A stretch of 14,518 nucleotides of DNA, from assembly GCA_964441145.1 (NCBI GenBank), contig CAYTUB010000069.1, forward strand, positions 1 through 14,518, read 5' to 3'. Of this stretch, positions 1 through 8,122 are shown piece by piece. Position 1 is the stretch's first letter; each line of letters begins with the position of its first letter. The notes under the pieces were generated by a model. It made no database searches, was not told where the DNA came from, and worked only from the letters and a program-made list of their open reading frames with translations. Both the position numbers and the translations under genes were made by a program. This DNA comes from SHLQ01 sp964441145. GTDB taxonomy: Bacteria > Actinomycetota > Acidimicrobiia > Acidimicrobiales > SHLQ01.

Positions 1-11
1 GAGCTTTCCGC

Positions 12-1124
12 ATGAAGGTCATGACCATTCTCGGCACCCGGCCAGAGATCATTCGGCTGGCACGCGTCATGGCGCGGCTAGACGAGACATCCAGCATTGA
101 TCATGTCCTAGTTCACACGGGTCAGAACTACGACTACGAGCTAAACCAGGTCTTCTTTGACGATCTACAGGTTCGCAAGCCGGATCACTTTTTGGAGTGC
201 GATACCTCATCCATTGGACATGTATACGGTGACATCCTCATCAAGTCAGAGGAAGTTCTCCTCGCGGAGAAGCCCGATGCTGTGCTCATCCTGGGCGACA
301 CCAACTCGGCTATTGCTGCGATCATTGCTCGCCGTCTGCACATTCCGGTCTTCCACATGGAAGCCGGTAACCGAAGCTTCGATTGGCGAGTTCCCGAAGA
401 AACGAACCGCCGAATTGTCGACCACATCTCGGACGTGAACTTGGTCTATACCGAGCATGCACGCGAAAACCTCATGCGTGAGGGTCTCCATCCGCAGCGC
501 GTGTATCTCACCGGTAGCCCGATGTTCGAAGTGCTCGAACACTACCGTCCACAGATCGAAGCATCTGACGTTCTCGAACGCGAAAGCCTCACCGCCGACA
601 AGTTTGTCATCGTCAGCCTCCATCGAGAAGAAAACGTCGACAATGCCGAACGTCTCGGCCAACTAATCGATGGACTTGGCAGACTCGCCGACGAGCGAGA
701 TCTTGATGTTCTCGTTTCAACCCACCCTCGAACTCGCAAGCGCCTTGAAGAGTTTGGACTGATCGAGAACGCGAGCGAACGCGTGCAGTTCTCAAAGCCA
801 TTCGGCTTCCACGACTACAACAAGCTACAGATGACCGCGGCCTGTGCGATCAGCGATTCAGGAACGATCTCAGAAGAGTCCTCAATGCTCGGCTTCCCAG
901 CCGTAACGCCACGAGATTGGATCGAACGCCCTGAAGCACTCGACACAGGCTCGATCATCATGACCGGGCTAGATGCAGACGTCGTACTTCGCGGCGTCGA
1001 GTACGCAATCGACTTTGGCGCCCCGGAAGGCATTCCAGATGAGTATCAGGTTGCGAACTGCTCGGATCGCGTGGTTCGCATTTTGATCGGGCGAACGCGG
1101 GCACTTCAAGAAACGCAGCGATAG
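12..1124 (+). CDS. fnlC: UDP-N-acetylglucosamine 2-epimerase family, FnlC/WbjD/CapG type (UDP-L-FucNAc synthesis)
   Basis: This 370-residue cytoplasmic enzyme belongs to the non-hydrolysing UDP-GlcNAc 2-epimerase fold (WecB-like). Visible motifs are LGTRPEIIRL (7-16), HTGQNYDYELN (35-45), LGDTNS (94-99), MEAGNR (116-121), PEETNRRIVDH (128-138), SLHREENVD (202-210), KPFGFHDYNKLQ (262-273) and SDSGTISEES (281-290). The expected catalytic residues D96, E118, E130 and H204 are all present. MEAGNR, in place of the VEAGLRT common in WecB, together with the HTGQNYDYELN and FGFHDY blocks, is typical of the FnlC branch. That branch epimerises UDP-2-acetamido-2,6-dideoxy-L-talose to UDP-N-acetyl-L-fucosamine. 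FnlA and FnlB partners are expected upstream, outside the window. No clear ribosome binding site precedes the ATG; an in-frame ATG lies three codons downstream at 21, but the earlier one keeps the usual N-terminus (MKVMTILGTRP). The next gene begins 3 bases after the stop. The family is near certain and the exact substrate is likely. Confidence 0.93.
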   Translation: MKVMTILGTRPEIIRLARVMARLDETSSIDHVLVHTGQNYDYELNQVFFDDLQVRKPDHFLECDTSSIGHVYGDILIKSEEVLLAEKPDAVLILGDTNSAIAAIIARRLHIPVFHMEAGNRSFDWRVPEETNRRIVDHISDVNLVYTEHARENLMREGLHPQRVYLTGSPMFEVLEHYRPQIEASDVLERESLTADKFVIVSLHREENVDNAERLGQLIDGLGRLADERDLDVLVSTHPRTRKRLEEFGLIENASERVQFSKPFGFHDYNKLQMTAACAISDSGTISEESSMLGFPAVTPRDWIERPEALDTGSIIMTGLDADVVLRGVEYAIDFGAPEGIPDEYQVANCSDRVVRILIGRTRALQETQR

Positions 1125-1127
1125 CCA

Positions 1128-2288
1128 ATGAACGCCCGAACATCCCGACGGATCGCGATAGTGCAACGTCACTATCTGCCTGACATTCCGACGTATTGCG
1201 AGTTGAGCCATGGGATAGCGAGAGAGCTGGCTCTTGAACACCAGGTCGAAGTCTTCACCAGTTCTCCGTCGTATCGCTCAATCTTTGAAGGATCAGAGCC
1301 GCCAGCCGTCGAGCTGATGGACGGCGTAACTGTCCATCGGCTCAAGCCGATTTCGAAGTTACCCGCAATGATCGGATTCACGATCTCAGCCGCTCGACGC
1401 CTGCAACAACAGCGGAAACAGTTCGACGTTGTTCTCGTAGTCAGCGAACCGCCTGTTGTCTTGCCTTTCGCGATAGTTGCTGTCGCCTCCCGCTCAGCGG
1501 CTACGATTCAGCTACTTCAAGACATACATCCCGAGGCTGGCGAAGTTGCAGGGATGCTTCCGAACCCAATGCTGCGGCGCATTCTATTCAAGATGGACCA
1601 ATGGACCGCGGGTCGAGCGGATAGAACAGTCGTGCTCTCTGAAGATATGGCGAACTCATATTCCTCAAGACAGCCGAAGGACATCCGGATAATCAATAAC
1701 TACCGTCTGGAGTCCGAGGTAGAGCCCCCCGCAGAAGGTCTAATCGACGAGTCATTGTTCAACGTTACGTTCGCTGGAAACGTAGGAAAGTTCCAAAATC
1801 TCGACGTTCTCCTCGACGCTGCCCACTTAGTTCAAGATTTGCAGGACGTTGTGATCCACATCTTGGGCTCTGGTCCAGAACTTGATCGGATTACCGAGCG
1901 CGTCGCGCGCGAAGCACTCAGAAACGTCAAGATCCATGGGCACGTTCCCCGGACTGTTGCGCAAGGCTTTATGCAACACTCGAACGTAGGTGTGGTCACG
2001 CTCGAACGAGAGATACATCGTTACTCGTACCCGTCCAAGACTATGGCGTACGTCGAAGCCGAATGTGAGCTATTGGCAATCGTCGAGCCAGATAGCTCCC
2101 TAGCTTTGGACGTTCGAGAACATGGCTTGGGAGCCGTCGCCGAACCACATGGCGCGGATGTTGCGACAGCGATTAGACAGCTCCACGGATCAACCAAAAC
2201 CGCCAGCACTCAACACAGCTCGCGGACCCCGTTTGGGCGGGAGGAGACTCTCGAGTCGTGGGTAGGTCTTATCGGAGAGTTGTTGTGA
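1128..2288 (+). CDS. GT4-family glycosyltransferase (WbuB-like)
   Basis: This is a 386-residue GT-B fold, retaining glycosyltransferase of family 4, predicted to add a sugar to the lipid-linked repeat unit on the cytoplasmic face. The N-terminal Rossmann domain (about 9-190) includes PTYCELSHGIARELA (21-35), TSSPSYRS (44-51) and LLQDIHPEA (129-137). The C-terminal donor-binding domain includes FAGNVGKFQNLDVLLDAA (215-232), HILGSGPEL (244-252), GHVPR (271-275) and SYPSKTMAYVEAE (300-312). This pattern matches the WbuB-like transferases that often sit beside fnlABC and transfer L-FucNAc, so FucNAc is a plausible donor, but this is inference from context. The segment after PSK reads YVEAECELLAIVE where relatives usually have a Gly-rich AAGKPVLA-like stretch. 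An acidic pair spaced as E-x7-E (E312, E320) is present. It starts 3 bases after the epimerase stop and overlaps the next gene by 4 bases. Confidence 0.88.
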   Translation: MNARTSRRIAIVQRHYLPDIPTYCELSHGIARELALEHQVEVFTSSPSYRSIFEGSEPPAVELMDGVTVHRLKPISKLPAMIGFTISAARRLQQQRKQFDVVLVVSEPPVVLPFAIVAVASRSAATIQLLQDIHPEAGEVAGMLPNPMLRRILFKMDQWTAGRADRTVVLSEDMANSYSSRQPKDIRIINNYRLESEVEPPAEGLIDESLFNVTFAGNVGKFQNLDVLLDAAHLVQDLQDVVIHILGSGPELDRITERVAREALRNVKIHGHVPRTVAQGFMQHSNVGVVTLEREIHRYSYPSKTMAYVEAECELLAIVEPDSSLALDVREHGLGAVAEPHGADVATAIRQLHGSTKTASTQHSSRTPFGREETLESWVGLIGELL

Positions 2289-2896
2289 GCGCAGTTACTG
2301 TCGTCGATGCGCGAGCTGTGGACGTCCCTCAGATGGTGGACGTCCATGAGCGTTCGTTCCCATCAGAGTTTCTGACATCACTCGGCCCAGATTTTCTGAC
2401 CTGGTACTACAGGCGCGTGATCGCCGCAGCGAATGGCGTTGCGCTCGTGGCGAAGACTGAGCAACGAGTAGTTGGGTTTGTTTGCGGGACGTACGAAGGA
2501 GACGGGTCTGGCGACTCGCTTGTCTTGGAAAAGGCACCGGCGATGCGAGCGGCTGTGAGCATCGTGTTTGGTCGACCGCAACGAATTCCAGCACTTCTCC
2601 AGCGCTATCGGTGGCTAGGCAGCGAAGGTTCGACATTGGAGCCATTTGATATTGAGTTGGCATCTCTGGCAACTGAACCAAGTGTTCAAGGGCAGGGAAT
2701 TGGCAAAATCCTTGTAAGAGCCTTTGCCGATAGGTCAATTAGCCTGAGCCAGGAGAAAATTTCGCTTACAACGAATGAGTATGGAAACGACGGAGTAATT
2801 GCGTTCTATGAGAAACTTGGGTTTCAGCGAACTCGGGGTTTCCAGCGAGATAGGCCGATGGTCCAGTTCATTGCATCGTCAAGTTCTCTAATCTGA
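2285..2896 (+). CDS. GNAT-family N-acetyltransferase, probably acting on an amino sugar
   Basis: This protein of about 203 residues has the GNAT fold. The acetyl-CoA pyrophosphate-binding motif A appears as LATEPSVQGQGIGKILV, with the Q-x-x-G-x-G core QGQGIG at about residues 135-140. The C-terminal N-x-x-A-x-x-F-Y-E-K-L-G-F type motif is present as GVIAFYEKLGFQ. I place the start at GTG 2285, which overlaps the preceding stop as GTGA and has GGAGAG at 2274-2279 five bases upstream. A longer reading from GTG 2258 adds nine residues (GRSYRRVVV) that do not look like a GNAT N-terminus. Directly upstream of a sugar aminotransferase, it most likely acetylates the new amino group of a nucleotide-activated amino-deoxy sugar, as the GNAT enzymes PseH and WecD do. 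The substrate cannot be read from the sequence. A role in modifying a finished glycan or another small molecule is possible. Confidence 0.85.
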   Translation: MSAVTVVDARAVDVPQMVDVHERSFPSEFLTSLGPDFLTWYYRRVIAAANGVALVAKTEQRVVGFVCGTYEGDGSGDSLVLEKAPAMRAAVSIVFGRPQRIPALLQRYRWLGSEGSTLEPFDIELASLATEPSVQGQGIGKILVRAFADRSISLSQEKISLTTNEYGNDGVIAFYEKLGFQRTRGFQRDRPMVQFIASSSSLI

Positions 2897-2902
2897 GGTC
2901 TT

Positions 2903-4051
2903 ATGGCAGTTCCGTATCATCGTCCGTCAATTGGGCACAATGAAAAGAAAGCTGTTGAAGAAGTTCTCGAGTCGGGCTGGTTAACTACCGGGCAGCACGC
3001 ACGCAGTCTTGAAGTTGAGGTCGCTGAGTTAGTTGGTGCGAAATATGCGGTTTGTCTCAATTCGGCTACCGCAGCTCTTCATCTCGCATTGGAAGCCTTC
3101 GGAGTTGGCCCGGGCGATGAGGTGATTATCCCGACGCACACATTTGCGGCGACCGGCGAAGTCGTCTTCTACACGGGAGCAACTCCTGTGCTGGTCGATG
3201 TCCTCCGAGATACTCTTAGCATTGATCCTGGGGCTGTTGAGATGGCAATCACCAACAAGACCAAGGTGATTATCCCCGTTCATTATGGCGGACAAGCTGC
3301 TGACATGGAATCCATCCTTGCGCTAGCTGGCAGCGGAATTTCCGTCTTGGGGGATGCAGCACATGCGCTTCCGACACGTCATGGAAAGAAAATGGTTGGC
3401 TCCATCGGCAGGGCAACGGCTTTTTCTTTCTACGCAAACAAGACCATCACGACAGGTGAGGGCGGTGTTCTAACTACCGACGACGAGAAGCTGGCACAGC
3501 GTGTTCGACTGTTGAGCTTGCACGGCTTGGATCGCGATGCCTGGAACCGATTTAAAACTGGCGCATCTTGGGAGTATGACATTATTGATGCTGGCTACAA
3601 GTACAACCTGACCGACGTGGCGGCGGCCATGGGTCGAGTGCAGCTGGGGAGAGCTGAGGAACTGCGTGCGTCTCGTGAACGAGTGGCGCGTCGCTACGAT
3701 CAAGCCTTCGCTTCGGTGGAGCACGTTGAGCCGTTGGTTGTTGATAGGCCGCAAGATTCAGCGTGGCACCTCTATGTCATTCGTCTCAATCTAGAGAATC
3801 TCTCCATCGACCGAAACGAGTTTATTGATCGCATGAGCGCGGCCGAGGTCGGCACGAGCGTCCACTACAAACCACTGCACCTGCATACCTTATACAAGGA
3901 ACGTTTTCGGACTGCTCGGGAAGACTTTCCCGTGTCTAGTGAGCAGTACGATCGAATTGTCAGTCTGCCAATTTTCCCCGACATGACAGGCTCAGAGGTC
4001 GAAGAAGTTATCGGTAAGGTGTCAGACATTGTCAAAGGCGCGACTCGTTGA
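2903..4051 (+). CDS. DegT/DnrJ/EryC1/StrS family PLP-dependent sugar aminotransferase
   Basis: This 382-residue enzyme is of normal length for PLP-dependent aminotransferases that convert keto-deoxy nucleotide sugars to amino sugars (PglE, PseC, ArnB, WecE relatives). The N-terminus MAVPYHRPSIGHNE and SGWLTTG (24-30) are typical. The phosphate-binding loop is NSATAALHLAL (53-63). The PLP-stacking and aspartate region is GDAAHALPT (150-158) with D151. The internal aldimine lysine is K180 in FSFYANKTITTGEGG (174-188). GYKYNLTDVAAAMG (about 231-244) and HYKPLHLH (about 328-335) are further family blocks. The ATG is preceded by TGAGG at 2894-2898, which overlaps the stop of the GNAT gene. Its stop overlaps the next start. 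With the GNAT and the PglC-type transferase on either side it probably makes a 4-amino-4,6-dideoxy sugar for acetylation. The 4,6-dehydratase that would supply its substrate is not in the window. Confidence 0.92.
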   Translation: MAVPYHRPSIGHNEKKAVEEVLESGWLTTGQHARSLEVEVAELVGAKYAVCLNSATAALHLALEAFGVGPGDEVIIPTHTFAATGEVVFYTGATPVLVDVLRDTLSIDPGAVEMAITNKTKVIIPVHYGGQAADMESILALAGSGISVLGDAAHALPTRHGKKMVGSIGRATAFSFYANKTITTGEGGVLTTDDEKLAQRVRLLSLHGLDRDAWNRFKTGASWEYDIIDAGYKYNLTDVAAAMGRVQLGRAEELRASRERVARRYDQAFASVEHVEPLVVDRPQDSAWHLYVIRLNLENLSIDRNEFIDRMSAAEVGTSVHYKPLHLHTLYKERFRTAREDFPVSSEQYDRIVSLPIFPDMTGSEVEEVIGKVSDIVKGATR

Positions 4052-4638
4052 TCCGCGCATTCGACGCTGCGGTATCGGCTCTCGCGCTAATGGTTCTTGC
4101 ACCCGTTTTCGCGATCTGCGCAATCGTCGTCTTGCTCGATACTGGATTTCCAGTTCTCTTCCGCGCTCGGCGGAAGGGTCTTTACGGCCAAGACATTGAG
4201 GTGTTGAAGTTTCGCACAATGTCTGTAAGCCAAGATGGCCCCGCAGTGACTGTTGGAGGCGACTCGCGCGTCACAGCTAGTGGCAAGCTGCTACGTTCGA
4301 CCAAGCTTGACGAAATCCCTCAGCTTGTGAACGTTTTGCGCGGCGAAATGAGCCTGGTTGGCCCAAGGCCAGAAGACCCGAAGTACGTCTCGCTTTACCC
4401 AAACGAGTTCGATGAAATCCTTAGTGTTCGACCAGGAATAACTGGTGTTGCTTCTGTTGAGTTTCGTGATGAAGAACAAATTCTCCAGGAAGTCGAAAAC
4501 CCGCAAGAGTATTACGAATCTACATTGCTACCGCAGAAGCTAGATTTGGAATCCCAGTACGTCTTGGATCGAACGTTGCGCTTGAACCTCCGGATCCTCA
4601 TGGACACGGTTCGGGTCGTTGTGACCCCGAGCAGGTGA
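4048..4638 (+). CDS. Small monotopic phosphoglycosyl transferase (PglC-like undecaprenyl-phosphate sugar transferase)
   Basis: This 196-residue enzyme transfers a sugar-1-phosphate from a UDP-sugar to undecaprenyl phosphate, starting repeat-unit assembly on the inner membrane face. One hydrophobic segment (about 6-30) matches the re-entrant helix of monotopic transferases, with a proline break at P20. Then come LKFRTM (53-58), STKLDEIPQLVNVLRGEMSL (84-103, with the catalytic Asp-Glu pair D88-E89), VGPRPE (104-109) and RPGITG (128-133). It consists only of the catalytic core, without the N-terminal membrane domain of WbaP/WcaJ-type enzymes. The start is TTG 4048, overlapping the aminotransferase stop as TTGA, with AAAGG at 4034-4038. 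No ATG or GTG start would keep the membrane helix. The neighbouring aminotransferase and GNAT suggest a diacetamido-trideoxyhexose (bacillosamine-like) or FucNAc4N-like substrate; this is inference. Confidence 0.92.
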   Translation: MIRAFDAAVSALALMVLAPVFAICAIVVLLDTGFPVLFRARRKGLYGQDIEVLKFRTMSVSQDGPAVTVGGDSRVTASGKLLRSTKLDEIPQLVNVLRGEMSLVGPRPEDPKYVSLYPNEFDEILSVRPGITGVASVEFRDEEQILQEVENPQEYYESTLLPQKLDLESQYVLDRTLRLNLRILMDTVRVVVTPSR

Positions 4639-4642
4639 TGTT

Positions 4643-5890
4643 GTGGCGCGACGTAGACAACGAGCAGGGTGGGCGCTAGCCGACCAGGTCGTTTCAAGTC
4701 TGACGAACTTCGGAATGAGCTTCTTCATACTCCGAACGGTCGACATTTCCGACTTCGGCGTATTCAGTATCTCCTTCGGTGTCTTCGTCACGTCAATCGC
4801 AATCGGACGTGCCCTAGTGGGCCAGCCAGTTGCTGTGAGGTTGTCTGATGATAAAGCACCACAACGTACTGAACGTGCAGCCTCCTCATGGTCTTTTTCC
4901 CTATTTCTGGGCACCGGACTGGGCCTGCTCAGCGTAATAGCGGGCTTCATTGTTAGCGGCGACCTGCGCCTATCACTCATAAGCTTGGGGTCTGCTTTAC
5001 CCTTTCTCCTGCTGCAAGATGCAAGACGCTACTCATACTTTGCTCTAGCGAAGCCAGAACGAGCCTTTGCGAGCGACCTGATTTGGGCGGTCGGACAGAT
5101 AGTTGCGGTTGCCTCAATTTTCTTGTGGACCGAGCAAGCAGTCTGGATGTTCATTGCTGCGTGGGCAGGTACCGGGGCACTGGCTGGTTTGGTGCCCCTG
5201 GTGATCGAGCGGGGCTTTGCACAAATCCGAAATGCCCGTGGCTGGCTTCAGGAGTCCCGAGATCTTGGCTTCCGGTTCCTGCTAGAGAGTGTTCTTCAAA
5301 CTGGAGCGGTCCAGGTCGTGCTTGTCGCCGTCGCCGCGATCGCTGGATTCGATGAAGTCGGTTCATTGAGCGGTGCTCGAACGCTATTTGGCCCGATGAC
5401 AATCTTACTCTTGGGTGCCGAGCTGTTTGGTATTTCCGAAGGCGCACGTCTTGTCTCACAGTCACAGGCTCTTTCCAGTTTCATCCGAAGTATTGCGATT
5501 GCGTTGGTTGCAGTTCCTTTGGCTAGCACAGCAGCAATCTGGTGGCTGCCTAGTGATCTGATCGCAGTTGTCGTTGGCGATAATTGGGCCGATGTGCGGC
5601 CGCTTGTACCCCTAATCGGGCTGCTCGTTGCCTTTCAAGGATTAGCTTGGGCGTACAGGATCGGTCTTCGAAGCATTGCCGACGCTGCGTCGAGCCTCCG
5701 CGCTCAGGTCCTAACGGGGCCAGCAATCCTCTGTGGTGGAATCGTTGGTGCCGCAGCGGAAGGGGCCCTAGGGGCCGCCATTGGTCTGGTCATTGCGCAT
5801 GCGCTGAGCGCTGTCTGGTTCTATCGGGGATTTTCGGCGTCACTCCAGTCCACGACGGGACCTTTAACGGCAGATGAGGTCCACGCATGA
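4643..5890 (+). CDS. Wzx-like polysaccharide flippase (MOP superfamily)
   Basis: This 415-residue integral membrane protein has about a dozen hydrophobic segments along its whole length, in the pattern of Wzx/MATE-like lipid-linked oligosaccharide flippases. The N-terminus (RRRQRAGWALADQVVSSLTN, then FGMSFFILRTVDISDFGVFS) matches the typical first helix pair of the family. A typical soluble loop follows near residues 70-82 (LSDDKAPQRTERA). It is predicted to move undecaprenyl-pyrophosphate-linked repeat units from the cytoplasmic to the outer leaflet. The start is GTG 4643, four bases after the transferase stop, with a weak AGGTGA element at 4633-4638. The stop overlaps the next start as ATGA. 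Primary sequence is poorly conserved in this group, so the call rests on topology, length, N-terminal pattern and context. A different polytopic exporter is less likely. Confidence 0.82.
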   Translation: MARRRQRAGWALADQVVSSLTNFGMSFFILRTVDISDFGVFSISFGVFVTSIAIGRALVGQPVAVRLSDDKAPQRTERAASSWSFSLFLGTGLGLLSVIAGFIVSGDLRLSLISLGSALPFLLLQDARRYSYFALAKPERAFASDLIWAVGQIVAVASIFLWTEQAVWMFIAAWAGTGALAGLVPLVIERGFAQIRNARGWLQESRDLGFRFLLESVLQTGAVQVVLVAVAAIAGFDEVGSLSGARTLFGPMTILLLGAELFGISEGARLVSQSQALSSFIRSIAIALVAVPLASTAAIWWLPSDLIAVVVGDNWADVRPLVPLIGLLVAFQGLAWAYRIGLRSIADAASSLRAQVLTGPAILCGGIVGAAAEGALGAAIGLVIAHALSAVWFYRGFSASLQSTTGPLTADEVHA

Positions 5891-6792
5891 CTATCCCTGC
5901 ACCCGACTTTGTAATCGCTGGAGCTCCTCGCTGTGGCACTACGGCTCTCTACAGTTATCTAAGCGAGCACGATCAGATTTTTCTGCCAGCTCTGAAAGAA
6001 CCGCACTTCTTCGCCCCAGAGTTGGGCGATTTGAGGCAGGTCGCCACCCATCATGACTATATTTCTCTATTCGAGAACGCTGCGGCCAGTGACGTTACAG
6101 GAGAGGGTTCCGTCTGGTACCTCCACTCCGAGCGGGCGATCGCTCAGCTAGTTCGCCATCGCCCAGATGTGAGACTGGTGCTGATGCTGAGGAATCCTGT
6201 CGATTTCCTGGAGTCGGTGCATCAGACGCTGGTGCTAACTCAGGTTCAAGAAATGACCGATTTCGAGGAGGCGTGGCGGTGTTCGTCGAGTTTGCCCGCC
6301 GGAGAGACGCAGTGGCTCCTCGATTATAGAAACCTGGCCTCTTTTGGGGCACACTTGGAAAGGCTATGTCGCACAATTCAACGTGAACGAGTCCTTATCC
6401 ACACTATGCAAGACCTGAAGGTCGACCCCCGATCGATGTATCAGGAGACGCTCAACTTTCTAGGGGTGACGGATGATGGAAGAAGGGATTTCGCACCAAC
6501 TAATGAGCGGATACAGTTCAAATCGGCGCTCGTTGGGCGGTTGCTTATTGATCCACCTGAGCCGATAAGGACCATTAGGAAGGTGCTCCAAAGAGCAAGC
6601 ACCTCAGAAACTAGTTCGCCACTCAGCGTGGTAGCGCGTGGCGCTCGACGGATAATACGCCTAAATTGGGAGTCGGCGGATGAATCGCCGATATCCAACG
6701 AGCTACGTCGTGAAATCTTGAACGAACTTCGAAGCGACATCGATCTCGCAGAGTCAATACTCCAGCGAGATCTCGGGAGTTGGCGTGTGTAG
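5887..6792 (+). CDS. PAPS-dependent carbohydrate sulfotransferase
   Basis: This 301-residue cytoplasmic protein has the P-loop-like sulfotransferase fold. The 5'-phosphosulfate-binding loop is FVIAGAPRCGTTALYSYLSE (8-27), followed by KEPHFF (37-42) and GEGSVWYLHS (72-81). The 3'-phosphate-binding strand and helix is LVLMLRNPVDFLESVHQ (97-113), with R102 and S110 in the expected places. DYRNLASFGAHLERLC (146-161) and VLIHTMQDLKVDP (169-181) are further blocks seen in bacterial and animal carbohydrate sulfotransferases. It should move sulfate from PAPS to a hydroxyl or amino group of a sugar. Position between the flippase and polymerase genes, with an ATGA overlap and GAGG at 5876-5879, makes the lipid-linked repeat unit the best substrate guess. 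No PAPS synthesis gene is in the window. The family is secure; the acceptor is unknown. Confidence 0.92.
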   Translation: MTIPAPDFVIAGAPRCGTTALYSYLSEHDQIFLPALKEPHFFAPELGDLRQVATHHDYISLFENAAASDVTGEGSVWYLHSERAIAQLVRHRPDVRLVLMLRNPVDFLESVHQTLVLTQVQEMTDFEEAWRCSSSLPAGETQWLLDYRNLASFGAHLERLCRTIQRERVLIHTMQDLKVDPRSMYQETLNFLGVTDDGRRDFAPTNERIQFKSALVGRLLIDPPEPIRTIRKVLQRASTSETSSPLSVVARGARRIIRLNWESADESPISNELRREILNELRSDIDLAESILQRDLGSWRV

Positions 6793-6824
6793 GCAAGTCC
6801 AGTGACCGAAAGTAGGTTCCATCG

Positions 6825-8066
6825 ATGAAACGCATCCTTCTCAACGCGCCATTTGTCGTTGCGGGTGTCTTCAACTTCTACGACAGCCTCGATGTCGGCG
6901 CGCAATCCTTACTTCGTCCGCTCTATGTTCTGTTCGCCGCTTCGGTTGGATTTTCCCTGATCGTGAGCCGGGAGGGAAAGCTCTCGCTTCGCGTGGTTGG
7001 CGGCGTCGTGGCGATATCTGCGCTCGGATTCTTGCCTGTACCGTTTTCCAATACGTCTGAGTCCGTTCACGTCGTTGGGGATATCGCAGTTCTGATCGTG
7101 ATTGTTCTTTGCCTCGCTTTGGGCAGATCGGTCCTAGAGAGACCTGAGGCGTTCCGGATCGGCCTCATATTGTTTTTTGGACTTAGCTTCGCTGGGACTA
7201 TTGCTGCGACTCAATTCGTTGCCTTCGGTAGATTCGAGCCTCCCCCTCCATTTGTACTGAGCACGCTGCTTACTTTTTCGCTGTTCGCTCCTACCTTTCA
7301 GCGGCGTTCTGCTGCTTTAGTCGGCGTTTGTTTGGTTGCTGCTCTTGGATTCAGTTCAGGATTTCGTACGTTCACGCTCCTGGTGGTTGTGGGCCTAGTT
7401 CTGCTTGTCTACATCCGTGGTGGCGTCTTTAGGTTGGTCGGTGGCGGTGCAGTTGCGGTCCTTGCGCTCATCATTCTCTCGTTCGTAGGAATAGATCCGA
7501 TCGGAAGTTTAATAAATAGCGACGCCGGTCGTTTCGCAGACATTGCACGCGGTGCAGGGGATGCTTCGTTGGCGGCGCGATTTCTCGAGGCTCAAGATGT
7601 GATCAGTACAGCTTCGGATGAGTGGTCGCTACCGAATGCAGTCGTCGGTAGCGGGGTAGGAGCGACTTACCAGCCAGAGAGGATCTTTCTCGCGCCAAAT
7701 TTGAACGAGGTGGGCAGGGTGCACAACGTGCACATCGGCCCGGTGGCAGTGTTTTTCCGACATGGAATTGTTGGCCTTGTTCTTCTTGGGCTAGCGCTGA
7801 AAGGGGTCATGAAGGCAGTACAGAACGCGCGTGGCGCAAGGCTCGTTCTTCGGGCTCGAGACTCGTCTTCTACGAGATGGATGATCGCACTAGCCATGAC
7901 ATCTGTTCTCTACGCGGTCGATTTTCTCGCAAGGAATTCTTCTGTGAACCCTGGCTTTGCCCTTTCAATAGGAATGGCAGTCGCTTTGTCCTCTCGAATC
8001 ATCCGGAAGACAGAGTCTGAGCCGCGTCCTTCTGAGTTGCCGAGTTCGAGGATGCCAGTCGCTTAA
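6825..8066 (+). CDS. O-antigen ligase/polymerase-like membrane protein (Wzy candidate)
   Basis: This 413-residue polytopic membrane protein has roughly ten to twelve hydrophobic segments, several short loops, and one longer extracytoplasmic loop at about 225-305 between late helices. That loop ends with VGRVHNVHIGPVAVFFRHGI (297-316). The His-Asn pair followed by a helix and Gly-Ile matches the Wzy_C (O-antigen ligase/polymerase) signature. ARFLEAQDVI (251-260) and VGSGVGATY (274-282) fit the Arg and Gly-rich part of the same loop. As the only such protein beside a Wzx-like flippase, it is the candidate polymerase that joins repeat units on the outer face. The ATG at 6825 follows a 32-base gap, the largest in the operon, with only a weak GTAGG element at 6812-6816. 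A ligase role cannot be excluded from sequence alone. Confidence 0.8.
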   Translation: MKRILLNAPFVVAGVFNFYDSLDVGAQSLLRPLYVLFAASVGFSLIVSREGKLSLRVVGGVVAISALGFLPVPFSNTSESVHVVGDIAVLIVIVLCLALGRSVLERPEAFRIGLILFFGLSFAGTIAATQFVAFGRFEPPPPFVLSTLLTFSLFAPTFQRRSAALVGVCLVAALGFSSGFRTFTLLVVVGLVLLVYIRGGVFRLVGGGAVAVLALIILSFVGIDPIGSLINSDAGRFADIARGAGDASLAARFLEAQDVISTASDEWSLPNAVVGSGVGATYQPERIFLAPNLNEVGRVHNVHIGPVAVFFRHGIVGLVLLGLALKGVMKAVQNARGARLVLRARDSSSTRWMIALAMTSVLYAVDFLARNSSVNPGFALSIGMAVALSSRIIRKTESEPRPSELPSSRMPVA

Positions 8067-8078
8067 CGCTAAGGCGGC

Positions 8079-8122
8079 AGCTCAATGCCGGGCTGTCGAT
8101 ACGAACGATCTCCGATTGAGCT
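8079..8122 (+). terminator. Inverted repeat after the polymerase gene, possible terminator
   Basis: AGCTCAAT at 8079-8086 is the exact reverse complement of ATTGAGCT at 8115-8122, enclosing 28 bases. It begins 12 bases after the stop of the last operon gene, where a terminator would be expected. There is no T-run after it and the loop is long, so this is a weak call. Confidence 0.3.
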
